This document shows positions 19,841 through 27,129 of a stretch of DNA of 64,000 nt, in pieces. Source of the DNA: Terrabacter sp. MAHUQ-38. Its GTDB lineage: Bacteria; Actinomycetota; Actinomycetes; Actinomycetales; Dermatophilaceae. The first letter of the stretch is position 1. Each line of letters starts with the position of its first letter. The notes below the pieces were generated by a model, which was not told where the DNA came from, did not search any database, and was given only the letters and a program-made list of their open reading frames with translations. Both the position numbers and the translations under genes were made by a program. Where the stretch lies: assembly GCF_014518425.1 (NCBI RefSeq), contig NZ_JACVCU010000001.1:1302001-1366000 (forward strand), written 5' to 3'.

Positions 19841-20680
19841 TCAGGAACTCTCGAGAGCGGTCGCGGGGCGTTCGCGGAGGGTGAGCCAGAGGCGGTGCGC
19901 CGTGATGGCCGCGAGAGCCCAGGCGAGGCCGATGAGCCAGCCGGCGAGCACGTCGGTGAGCCAGTGGTGCCCCAGGAAGACGCGGGAGAGTCCCATCGTG
20001 ACGACGAAGACGACGCCTGCGGCGATCGCGAGGGTGCGCTGCCAGGCGGCCGTCGACTCGATCAGGACCAGGTAGACGATCACCGTCGTCAGGACGGTCG
20101 CGTTGAGGGTGTGGCCGCTCGGGAACGACGGCGAGACCTCGAGCGGCGGCACGGCGAGGGTCGCCGGCGGCCGGGCCCGGTCGACGAAGTCCTTGCCGAC
20201 GATCGTCATGGCGATGGAGCCGGCGGCCGCGACGACGGTCACGACGACCGGCGTCCAGCGGCGGCGGCGCCACGTGATGACCGCGACCGCGACCCCTGCC
20301 AGGATCGGCATGCCGACCGGCCCGCCCACGTCGGTGAAGCTCGTCACGGCCGAGTCGAGCCCTGGCGACCGGAGCGAGACCGCCGCGTCGAGGACCGGCT
20401 GGTCCACAGCTGTCACGCCGCTCCGCCCGACCACGCCCTCGTAGACGCTCTCGACGCCCTCGACGAGGGCGACCATGACGACCAGGGCGATGAGGGCGAA
20501 GACCACGAAGGCCACATGCGCCGACGACCAGGACGCGACGCGTTCGGCAAGGGGACGGCCGGCCCGGGCCAGGGCGGCGAAGACGCTGAGCAGCCAGCGG
20601 CCCAGACGGGTGTGCCACGCGGTGAGGTCGCGTGCGCCGATGGTGTCGTCGGGCGTCTGCGGTCGTCCGGTCTCTGGCAT
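19841..20680 (-). CDS. PAP2-family membrane phosphatase
   Basis: Membrane phosphatase of the PAP2 superfamily (279 aa), acting on lipid phosphates such as phosphatidate or polyprenyl pyrophosphate at the outer membrane face. The three signature motifs are complete: KDFVDRARPP, then PSFPSGHTLNA, then SRVFLGHHWLTDVLAG. Six hydrophobic helices surround them. ATG 20680 is preceded by TAAGGA with a 7-nt gap. An SOS-type box lies 56 bp upstream (20736-20751). Confidence 0.92.
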   Translation of the reverse strand: MPETGRPQTPDDTIGARDLTAWHTRLGRWLLSVFAALARAGRPLAERVASWSSAHVAFVVFALIALVVMVALVEGVESVYEGVVGRSGVTAVDQPVLDAAVSLRSPGLDSAVTSFTDVGGPVGMPILAGVAVAVITWRRRRWTPVVVTVVAAAGSIAMTIVGKDFVDRARPPATLAVPPLEVSPSFPSGHTLNATVLTTVIVYLVLIESTAAWQRTLAIAAGVVFVVTMGLSRVFLGHHWLTDVLAGWLIGLAWALAAITAHRLWLTLRERPATALESS

Positions 20681-20735
20681 GGCACATCCTTACCCGAGCG
20701 GGCGGGCACCTCTTCCTCCGCATGCCTTGACCCAG

Positions 20736-20751
20736 TCGAACAGGTGTTCGA
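20736..20751. promoter_or_regulatory. LexA/SOS box TCGAACAGGTGTTCGA
   Basis: Exact palindromic TCGAAC-N4-GTTCGA, the actinobacterial SOS box consensus. TTGACC (20727-20732) stands just before it, so a rightward promoter may be present; leftward, the PAP2 gene begins 56 bp away. Confidence 0.65.
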
Positions 20752-21022
20752 ATGAAGTGGCAGGCGAGCACTGACGAGCAGGCGGACGACGATGACCAGG
20801 CCGGCCAGCTCGAACCACGTCACGGGCGCCTCCAGTGCTTCGGATGCCGTTGTCGACGTCGCCGATCTCGCTGACCTCCACCGCGGAGGCTCGGGCGACC
20901 CGGGCTCACGGACTCCGCACCTGACGAGCAGGCACCGCCTTCATCGCGGCCTGCACACGCACGGCCACTGGTGGGTCTCCCGCGGCGAGGAGGACACCCG
21001 CCGCCCTTCGGAGCGGTCGTGC

Positions 21023-21058
21023 CGACCCGCCCGGTCGGCCCGACCCGCCCGGTCGGCC
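21023..21058. repeat. two tandem 18-bp repeats
   Basis: CGACCCGCCCGGTCGGCC occurs twice in direct succession, followed by a partial third unit, 4 bp after the end of the DUF1801 gene. Each unit contains complementary GGCCGACC/GGTCGGCC segments and may act as a terminator for that gene. Confidence 0.7.
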
Positions 21059-21061
21059 CGG

Positions 21062-21541
21062 TCAGCCTGCGGCCTGCTTCACGAGAGCGGCGATCCGCTT
21101 CTCGACGGCCGGCGTCAGCTTCGTCAGGGCGAAGGCCGTCGGCCACATCTCGCCGTCGTCGAGGTTCGCCGGGTCGTTGAAGCCGAGGGTCGCGTACCTC
21201 GCCTTGAACTTCGCCGCATCCTGGAAGAAGCAGACGACCTTGCCGTCCTTGGCGTACGCCGGCATGCCGTACCAGAGCCGCGGTGCGAGCTCGGGCGTGC
21301 TGTCGGTGATGACCGCGTGCACCTTCTCGGCCATGCTGCGATCGGGCTCGGCCATCTCGGCGATCTTGCCGAGCACGGCCTGCACGTCCTCGGCCGCCTT
21401 GTCGGCGCCCTTGCGGCTCTTGGCGGCCTTGACCTCCCGGGCGCGCTCCTTGATGGCGGCGCGCTCCTCGGCTGTGAACGACCCCGCGTCGCCAGTCCTG
21501 GCTGTTGCGCGCTTGGCGGTGGGCTTCGTGGTCGCAGTCAT
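21062..21541 (-). CDS. DUF1801 / YdhG-like domain protein
   Basis: 159 aa. The N-terminal 50 residues are Lys/Ala/Arg-rich and include TAEERAAIKERAREVKAAKS. The C-terminal 100 residues are a DUF1801 domain: ITDSTPELAPRLWYGMPAYA, then KVVCFFQDAAKFKARYATLG and MWPTAFALTKLTPAVEKRIA. The fold is shared with YdhG, described as an iron chaperone-like protein; the precise role is unknown. ATG 21541 has AGGGAG seven bases upstream. Confidence 0.88.
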   Translation of the reverse strand: MTATTKPTAKRATARTGDAGSFTAEERAAIKERAREVKAAKSRKGADKAAEDVQAVLGKIAEMAEPDRSMAEKVHAVITDSTPELAPRLWYGMPAYAKDGKVVCFFQDAAKFKARYATLGFNDPANLDDGEMWPTAFALTKLTPAVEKRIAALVKQAAG

Positions 21542-21652
21542 CTCTGTCTCCCTGTTGATGGGTCCGCTGTACGAGTCCCATTCTGTAGAGCACCCACATC
21601 GCGCCGCTTCTCGAAAACTGATCGATGTTCGTGGCGCGTCGCGCGCGGTCGG

Positions 21653-22153
21653 TCAGCCGCCGAAGTCCTGGGTCCAGTAGTAGCCGTACGGTCCACCGAT
21701 GGCCGAGCCGACACCGATGACGGTGTAGCGGCAGTTGAGAATGTTGGCGCGGTGGCCCGGGCTCTTCATCCAGGCCGTCATGACCGCCGACGCGGTCGGG
21801 TAGCCGGCGGCGATGTTCTCTCCGATGCGTGAACCGGTGTAGCCCTGGGCGCGGATCCGCTGTGCGAACGTGATGCCGTCGGGAGTCGTGTGCGAGAAGT
21901 AGCGGCGCCGGGCCATGTCGATCGAGTGCGCCTGAGCAGCACGCACGAGACGCAGGTCGACCTTGAGCGCGCGGCAGCCGGCCTTCGCGCGCTGGGCGTT
22001 GACGAGCTGGATCACCTGCTGCTGCCCTGTCAGGGTGGCGGCGTCGGCACTCTCGCGGGCCGCCGCGACGGGGCTCACGACCAGCAGGGCTGCTGCGCCC
22101 GCGACGAGAGCGGTGCGGCGTCGTCGTCGGTCGGGCGTGACGGTCAGGTCCAT
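21653..22153 (-). CDS. secreted CAP-domain (SCP/YkwD-like) protein
   Basis: 166 aa with a signal peptide (basic RRRRR, then TALVAGAAALLVVSPVAAA) and one CAP domain. The domain shows LVNAQRAKAGCRALKVDLRL, the His of AQAHSIDMARRRYFSHTTPD, GENIAAGYPTASAVMTAWMK and SPGHRANILNCRYTVIGVGS, with YYWTQDFGG at the end. The two Cys residues may form a disulphide. CAP proteins of this kind are extracellular; their activity in bacteria is unclear. ATG 22153 has CGGAGG six bases upstream. Confidence 0.92.
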   Translation of the reverse strand: MDLTVTPDRRRRRTALVAGAAALLVVSPVAAARESADAATLTGQQQVIQLVNAQRAKAGCRALKVDLRLVRAAQAHSIDMARRRYFSHTTPDGITFAQRIRAQGYTGSRIGENIAAGYPTASAVMTAWMKSPGHRANILNCRYTVIGVGSAIGGPYGYYWTQDFGG

Positions 22154-22267
22154 GGCTGCCTCCGAGCTTCTCGCGTATGGGGTGCCCTCACGGTACGTAC
22201 GGCAGTGCCCTCATGGGGACGTAACGGACAAAACGCCCTCGGGTGCTTCGTTGTCGGTGACCGTGGC

Positions 22268-22273
22268 TAGCGT
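22268..22273 (+). promoter_or_regulatory. -10 element TAGCGT, leaderless start
   Basis: TAGCGT, then exactly 6 nt, then ATG 22280 of the GNAT gene. Confidence 0.55.
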
Positions 22274-22279
22274 GGGTGC

Positions 22280-22858
22280 ATGACCTTCGACGTCAGGCCG
22301 GCGACGCTCGCACGGTTCGACGACGTCGCGACGATGCTCGGTCCGAAGAACCCGACGTCGAACGTCTGCTGGTGCCTCAGCCACCGCGTCGACGCCAGGA
22401 CCAACAAGGAGCTCGTGGGCCCGGAGCGCGCCGAGTACGTCCGCCGCCTCACCCGCCGGAAGGTCGCCCCCGGAGTGCTTGCCTACGACGGCGACGAGGT
22501 CGTCGGCTGGGCGGCCGTCGCGCCGAGGTCGGAGCTGCCGTTCGAACGCTCCACGAAGATTCCCCACGTCGACGACCTGCCGGTGTGGTCGATCTGGTGC
22601 ATCCGCGTGCGCCCGGGCCACCGGGGGCGGGGCATCGCGCAGCCACTGCTCGAGGGCGCCGTCGAGTACGCCCGCACGAAGGGCGCGCCGGCTGTCGAGG
22701 GCTACCCCGTCGACAACCGCGGCGCGAAGGTCGACCTCACGATGGCCTACGTCGGCACCCGGACGCTCTTCGAGCGCGCAGGCTTCCACAAGGTCTCCGA
22801 CACCGACTCCGTGTCGGGCGGCTTCGCCCGCGTCATCATGCGTCGCGAGCTGTCCTAG
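22280..22858 (+). CDS. GNAT-family N-acetyltransferase
   Basis: 192 aa, acetyl-CoA-dependent acetyltransferase fold. The acetyl-CoA pyrophosphate loop is VRPGHRGRGIAQPLLEGAVE, preceded by the beta strand VWSIWCI. The N-terminus has NPTSNVCWCLSHRVDARTNK, a Cys/Trp-rich segment seen in one actinobacterial subgroup. Substrate unknown. It is followed after 9 bp by the Tag-like glycosylase, whose -10 element overlaps this stop codon. Confidence 0.88.
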   Translation: MTFDVRPATLARFDDVATMLGPKNPTSNVCWCLSHRVDARTNKELVGPERAEYVRRLTRRKVAPGVLAYDGDEVVGWAAVAPRSELPFERSTKIPHVDDLPVWSIWCIRVRPGHRGRGIAQPLLEGAVEYARTKGAPAVEGYPVDNRGAKVDLTMAYVGTRTLFERAGFHKVSDTDSVSGGFARVIMRRELS

Positions 22859-22861
22859 GGT
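22856..22861 (+). promoter_or_regulatory. -10 element TAGGGT, leaderless start
   Basis: TAGGGT overlaps the stop codon of the GNAT gene and stands 6 nt before ATG 22868. Confidence 0.55.
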
Positions 22862-22867
22862 CGCGGC

Positions 22868-23455
22868 ATGACGGTCGTTGGCGCTGACGGGCTGGCCCGC
22901 CCCACCTGGGCCTCGGTCGACCCGCTCCTCATGGAGTACTACGACACCGAGTGGGGCATGCCGATCCGCGACGAGCGCGGACTGTACGAGCGGATCTGCC
23001 TCGAGGGCTTCCAGTCCGGCCTGTCCTGGGCGACGGTCCTGCGCAAGCGGCCGAACTTCCGGGCAGCGTTCGCCGACTTCGACCCCGACGTCGTCGCGAC
23101 CTACACCGACGCCGACGTCGAACGGCTCCTCGGCGATGCCGGCATCATCCGCCACCGGGGCAAGATCACCGCGACGATCACCAACGCGAGGGCGACCATC
23201 GCCTTGCGTGAGGAAGGCGGCCTCGTGGACTTCGTCTGGGGCTTCCAGCCGGCCGACACGCCCCGTCCGCACGACCACTCCCAGGTGCCGACTGTGTCAG
23301 ACGAGAGCAGGGCGTTGTCAAAGGCCTTGCGCAAGAAGGGCTTTGCCTTCGTCGGGCCGACGACCATGTATGCGTTGATGGAGGCTGTCGGGATCGTCGA
23401 CACGCACCTCATGGGCAGCCACCGCCGTGGCAGCTCCAGGGTGTGGCCTGCCTGA
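22868..23455 (+). CDS. tag: DNA-3-methyladenine glycosylase I family (Tag-like)
   Basis: 195 aa, base-excision repair enzyme family that removes 3-methyladenine. The family core is present: YYDTEWGMPIRDERGLYERI, then LEGFQSGLSWATVLRKRPNF, FVGPTTMYALMEAVGIVDTH. In E. coli Tag a structural zinc is held by Cys4, His17, His175 and Cys179. Here the first Cys is missing, the His of YHDxEWG is Tyr (YYDTEWG), and the terminal Cys region reads MGSHRRG, so the zinc snap appears lost. The Glu and aromatic residues of the pocket look kept. Activity is therefore likely but not certain. Confidence 0.85.
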   Translation: MTVVGADGLARPTWASVDPLLMEYYDTEWGMPIRDERGLYERICLEGFQSGLSWATVLRKRPNFRAAFADFDPDVVATYTDADVERLLGDAGIIRHRGKITATITNARATIALREEGGLVDFVWGFQPADTPRPHDHSQVPTVSDESRALSKALRKKGFAFVGPTTMYALMEAVGIVDTHLMGSHRRGSSRVWPA

Positions 23456-23457
23456 GC

Positions 23458-25014
23458 TCAACCGAGGATCGCCCTGGCCGCGTTGTGGCCGGGGATGCCA
23501 CTGACGCCGCCGCCGCGACGCGCTCCGGCCCCGCCGAGCAGCACGTTGTCGTATGCCGTCTCGACACCCCACGTGCCCACCTCGGAGTCACGCTCCGCCC
23601 ACGGCCACTGCAGTGACCGGTGGAAGATGTTGCCGCCCGGCAGGCCGACGGACCGCTCGAGGTCGACGGGGCTCTTGACCTCGATGCAGGGGTTGCCCTC
23701 CGCGTCACGGGCGAGCACCGACTCGATCGGCTCGTCGAGCACGGAGTCGAGGGAGCGCAACGTCGCCTCGAGGGACTCCTTCGTCGCCGCATCGTTGTCG
23801 TCGCGGAAGAGACGCGCGGGCAGGTGCAGGCCGAAGAGCGTCAGGGTCTGCGCATCGGTGGTGGCCAGCTCCGGCCCCAGGATCGAGCGGTCCGACAGCG
23901 TGTGGCAGTAGATCTCGCACGGCGGGACGTCAGGGATGTGCCCGGCCCGGGCGGCGGCATACGCCTGCTCGAGCTGCACGTAGCCCTCGTTGACGTGGAA
24001 GGTCCCGGCGAACGCGGCGGCCGGGTCGACCGTGGTGTCGCGCAGGAGGGGCAGCCGGGTCAGCAGCATGTTGACCTTGAGCTGCGCACCCTCGACCTGG
24101 GGCTCCGTCTCGACGGGGTCGCCACCGGCCGCCGCGAGCAGGCGGTTGAGGACGGTCGGGGCGCACCCGGCGACGATCGACCGACCGATGGCGGTGCCGC
24201 TGCCGGCAGTGCCGCCGGCCCAGGCGACCTCGCCGGTCGACGGGTCCACCGACGTCACCTCGGCCCCGGTCTTGATCGTTGTGCCGGCCGAAACGGCTGC
24301 CGCCGCAAGGGAGTCCGTCAGCGCGCCCATGCCACCGACCGGCACGTCCCAGTCTCCCGTGCCGCCGCCGATGAGGTGGTAGAGGAAGCAGACGTTCGCC
24401 CGCAGGTCCTGGCCGCGGAGTGAGGCGAAGGTGCCGATCAGGGCGTCGGTGGCGATGATGCCGCGCAGCGTGTCGTCGTCGGTCACCGCTTCGATGAGCT
24501 CGCCCACGGGGCGGGTGGTGAGGGCGTCGAAGAGCGCGTCGTCGCCGGCCAGGGCGCGCATGTCCTCGAGCGACCGGAGCGGCTCGAGCACCGTCGGGAA
24601 GACGCGCTCGGCGACGCCGGCCATCCGCGCGTAGAAGTCGGTCCACCCCGCGTACGCCTCGTCACCCCCGGTCAGCGCGCGAAAGGCGGCCCGCGTCGCA
24701 GGCTCGTCGGCGCGGTCGACGAGGAGTCCGCGGCCCGGGTCGGCCGGCACCGGCGTGTACGACGAGTAGCGCCGCCGGATGAGCCGGACGTCGAGGTCGA
24801 GGTCGGTGATGACCTGTCGCGGCAGCAGCGACACGAGGTACGAGTAGCGCGACAGGCGTGCCTCGACCCCGGCGAAGGCGCGCGCAGACACGGCAGCACC
24901 GCCCACCTGGTCCGAACGCTCGAGGAGCAGGACGCTCCTTCCAGCACGGGCCAGGTAGGCGGCGGCCGTCAGGCCGTTGTGACCGGCCCCGATGATGACG
25001 TCGTCGTAGCGCAC
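23458..25014 (-). CDS. FAD-dependent oxidoreductase, phytoene desaturase/PYROXD2-like
   Basis: 518 aa flavoprotein of the phytoene-desaturase superfamily. The dinucleotide site is DDVIIGAGHNGLTAAAYLAR at the very N-terminus, followed by LLLERSDQVGGAAVSARAFA. The C-terminal FAD segment is NVLLGGAGARRGGGVSGIPG with HNAARAILG. No carotenoid genes lie nearby, and the sequence is closer in layout to the PYROXD2-like branch than to CrtI, so the substrate is unknown. Start is GTG 25014, with TAGTCT 6 nt upstream and no ribosome site. Confidence 0.87.
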   Translation of the reverse strand: MRYDDVIIGAGHNGLTAAAYLARAGRSVLLLERSDQVGGAAVSARAFAGVEARLSRYSYLVSLLPRQVITDLDLDVRLIRRRYSSYTPVPADPGRGLLVDRADEPATRAAFRALTGGDEAYAGWTDFYARMAGVAERVFPTVLEPLRSLEDMRALAGDDALFDALTTRPVGELIEAVTDDDTLRGIIATDALIGTFASLRGQDLRANVCFLYHLIGGGTGDWDVPVGGMGALTDSLAAAAVSAGTTIKTGAEVTSVDPSTGEVAWAGGTAGSGTAIGRSIVAGCAPTVLNRLLAAAGGDPVETEPQVEGAQLKVNMLLTRLPLLRDTTVDPAAAFAGTFHVNEGYVQLEQAYAAARAGHIPDVPPCEIYCHTLSDRSILGPELATTDAQTLTLFGLHLPARLFRDDNDAATKESLEATLRSLDSVLDEPIESVLARDAEGNPCIEVKSPVDLERSVGLPGGNIFHRSLQWPWAERDSEVGTWGVETAYDNVLLGGAGARRGGGVSGIPGHNAARAILG

Positions 25015-25020
25015 CCGGTC

Positions 25021-25026
25021 AGACTA
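25021..25026 (-). promoter_or_regulatory. -10 element TAGTCT, leaderless start
   Basis: TAGTCT, 6 nt, then GTG 25014 of the FAD oxidoreductase. Confidence 0.55.
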
Positions 25027-25050
25027 GGTGCCGCGCCCGGGCAATGCCCT

Positions 25051-26121
25051 TCAGCGATACGCGGCGTCCTGCCTCGCCGAGTACGCGCGGTCGGCCGCGT
25101 CGATGCTGGCGCGGCTGCTGAGGTCGACCCCGGCGCGCGCTGCGGCGGCTCGTGCCTCGGGTGTCGTCAGGTCGGGAGCGACGAAGCGCTCGGGCGTGAT
25201 CGTGCGGTCGGCGGCGGCATACCGCTGGGCGTCGCGGGCCAGCCGACCGGCCGAGGCCACGGCCTTCGCCTCGGCCCTCTTCGCCGACAGCGTCACCGCG
25301 ACCCCGAAGGCCGGCTTCGTCACGACGGCGTAGCCGTCCCGGTGCCCGGCGACGTTGGGGTGGTAGCTCTCGCTGATCGGGCTGGACAGCCCGTTGATCC
25401 ACTCCGGGCTGTCGCACACCGCGTGTCCGACGAACCTCGACGTCGGGTTGACGAAGGTGAAGCCCGCGCCCGCGGCGGCCGTCGCCGTGCGCGAGTTGAG
25501 CAGGTCGGCGGTCGCGTTGAGGCGGGACTCCTCGGTGGGGGAGAACCAGGTGAACGTGTTGCAGTCCTCGCCGTTGAAGATGCGGGGGTAGCCGACGACG
25601 ATGACGCGGGCGTTCGGCGCCTTGGCGCGGATCGACGAGTAGAGCGTCGACAGCCGGCCGGGAAGCGTGTAGTTGATGATGCTCTGCGCCTCGTCGACGG
25701 CACCGTTGCAGTTGCTCATCCAGCCGGGCTGCGCGCACTCGGTCAGCACGTCGGCGAAGCCGGCGTCGTTGCCGCCGACCGAGATCGTCACGTATGCCGT
25801 GGTGCTCGACAGTGCCGACAGCTGGGTGTTCGTGACGTCGGCGACCCTGGCGCCGGAGCACGCGCGGAACGTCAGCGCCAGCCCGAGGGCCGAGGCGTCG
25901 AGGGACGGGTACGCGTAGACCGAGCGCTGGCAGGACGTGCCGTCGCTGATGTACGTGCGGGTGCCGGTGCCCGACGAGTACGAGTCGCCGAGGGCGACGT
26001 AGCTCGTGTCGGCCGCGACGGCGGGTGCGCCGAGCGCCAGGGCGGCACCGAGGCCGACGAGGGTGGTGAGGCCGGCCCCGAGGGCTCGCCTGCTGATGGA
26101 CCTGACGGAACTGCTCTTCAC
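25051..26121 (-). CDS. secreted SGNH/GDSL-type esterase
   Basis: 356 aa with signal peptide (SRRALGAG, core TTLVGLGAALALGAPAVAA). The SGNH blocks are visible: YVALGDSYSSGTGTRT with the nucleophile Ser, the block III Asn in ISVGGNDAGF, and the catalytic His in SYHPNVAGH. Cysteines in SCQRSV/FRACSG and CAQPG/NCNG suggest disulphides. An extra C-terminal helical tail of about 80 residues follows (KRAEAKAVASAGRLARDAQR onward). Start is GTG 26121 with AAAGGAG seven bases upstream. Extracellular lipase/esterase activity is expected. Confidence 0.9.
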   Translation of the reverse strand: MKSSSVRSISRRALGAGLTTLVGLGAALALGAPAVAADTSYVALGDSYSSGTGTRTYISDGTSCQRSVYAYPSLDASALGLALTFRACSGARVADVTNTQLSALSSTTAYVTISVGGNDAGFADVLTECAQPGWMSNCNGAVDEAQSIINYTLPGRLSTLYSSIRAKAPNARVIVVGYPRIFNGEDCNTFTWFSPTEESRLNATADLLNSRTATAAAGAGFTFVNPTSRFVGHAVCDSPEWINGLSSPISESYHPNVAGHRDGYAVVTKPAFGVAVTLSAKRAEAKAVASAGRLARDAQRYAAADRTITPERFVAPDLTTPEARAAAARAGVDLSSRASIDAADRAYSARQDAAYR

Positions 26122-26365
26122 GACACACTCCTTTGTGGGTGGAAGGCTGATGCCGAGCACTGCAGCGCGCCGGGGCGAGCTGCACCGGGGCGAGTGGCCC
26201 TCTCGTGGTGTGCCGTGGGTCACACGTCCCGTACTGGACAGTAGGCTCACCCGCCGGGCTCCGCGAGCCGAACCCTCCGCGCCGGATGCTGGTCCCGCCA
26301 GGGCGCGGGAGCCGCTACTAGGCTGAGGACGGCCGGCCGGAGGGCCGCAACGAGAGGAGGACACG

Positions 26366-27049
26366 ATGGGGTTCCCCGAGAACGTGCTCGCCCGCGGTGA
26401 ACGCGTCGAGCGCGACCTGCACCCGCACTGGCTGACCGTCGTCGTGCCGACGGTCCTGGGCCTGGTGCTGGCGGCGGCCTGCGTGCTCGCGGCGGTCTTC
26501 ACGCCCGACGACGAGACGGGCAACCGCATCCAGTGGGTGGCGATCATCGTCCTTCTCGTCATCGCCGTCCCGGCCGTGGTCGTGCCCTACCTGCGCTGGC
26601 GCACGACGCACTACGTCATCACGTCGCACCGCGTCATGGTCCGGCGCGGCATCCTGACGAAGAACGGCAAGGACATCACTCTCTCGAAGATCACCGACGT
26701 GAGCTTCGAGCAGACCCTGCTCGACCGCATCATCCGTTCTGGGTCGCTCCACATCGAGTCGGCCGGCGACAGCCCCGACGAGAACCTCTCCTACATCCCG
26801 CGCAGCAACGAGGTCCAGCAGCTCATCAACCGCCTCGTCGACGAGGACGACCTGCGTCGTCGCCGCCACGGCAGCGGCACCGACGGCGCTGCGGAGGCGT
26901 CCTACGACCCGGGGCAGGAGTACGGCGACGACGACCTCGGCGAAGAGACGAGGGCCATCCCGCGCACTCGTCGCGACCCGCGCGACCGCCCCCCGCTCGC
27001 CGAGGAACGCCGACGCCGACCGCGCGAGATCCCGGACGAGCAGGCCTGA
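26366..27049 (+). CDS. PH-domain (YdbS/bPH2-like) membrane protein
   Basis: 227 aa. Two membrane helices (WLTVVVPTVLGLVLAAACVL and WVAIIVLLVIAVPAVVV) are followed by a bacterial PH domain: THYVITSHRVMVRRGILTKN, ITLSKITDVSFEQTLLDRII, SGSLHIESAGD. The last ~55 residues are charged and disordered (RRRRHGSG onward, ending RRRPREIPDEQA). AGGAGG lies 6 bases before ATG 26366. Family members are widespread in actinobacteria; function unknown. Confidence 0.9.
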   Translation: MGFPENVLARGERVERDLHPHWLTVVVPTVLGLVLAAACVLAAVFTPDDETGNRIQWVAIIVLLVIAVPAVVVPYLRWRTTHYVITSHRVMVRRGILTKNGKDITLSKITDVSFEQTLLDRIIRSGSLHIESAGDSPDENLSYIPRSNEVQQLINRLVDEDDLRRRRHGSGTDGAAEASYDPGQEYGDDDLGEETRAIPRTRRDPRDRPPLAEERRRRPREIPDEQA

Positions 27050-27107
27050 CGCCCATGGCGTGAGACGACCGTGTGGTCGCCGTCACGTCGACTCTCCCAC
27101 TGGATGC

Positions 27108-27119
27108 TAGGACGTCCTA
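27108..27119. promoter_or_regulatory. 12-bp palindrome TAGGACGTCCTA
   Basis: Perfect palindrome whose right end shares TA with the -10 element TACAGT (27118-27123) of the acyl-CoA synthetase gene. The position fits a repressor operator for that gene. Confidence 0.55.
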
Positions 27120-27123
27120 CAGT
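27118..27123 (+). promoter_or_regulatory. -10 element TACAGT, leaderless start
   Basis: TACAGT, 6 nt, then ATG 27130 of the acyl-CoA synthetase. Confidence 0.55.
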
Positions 27124-27129
27124 CGGAGC

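Larger units (their letters stand above)
20681..21061. other. 381-bp gap without a convincing gene
   Basis: No reading frame here has a ribosome site plus recognisable protein. The gap holds a perfect SOS box (20736-20751) and an 18-bp tandem repeat (21023-21058). Short frames such as ATG 20752 (40 codons, starting beside the SOS box) are possible but unsupported. Confidence 0.6.

Noticed and set aside
20792-21832. 346-codon plus-strand frame covering the gene-free gap and the DUF1801 gene
   Set aside because: Low-complexity translation, no ribosome site, mostly antisense to DUF1801.
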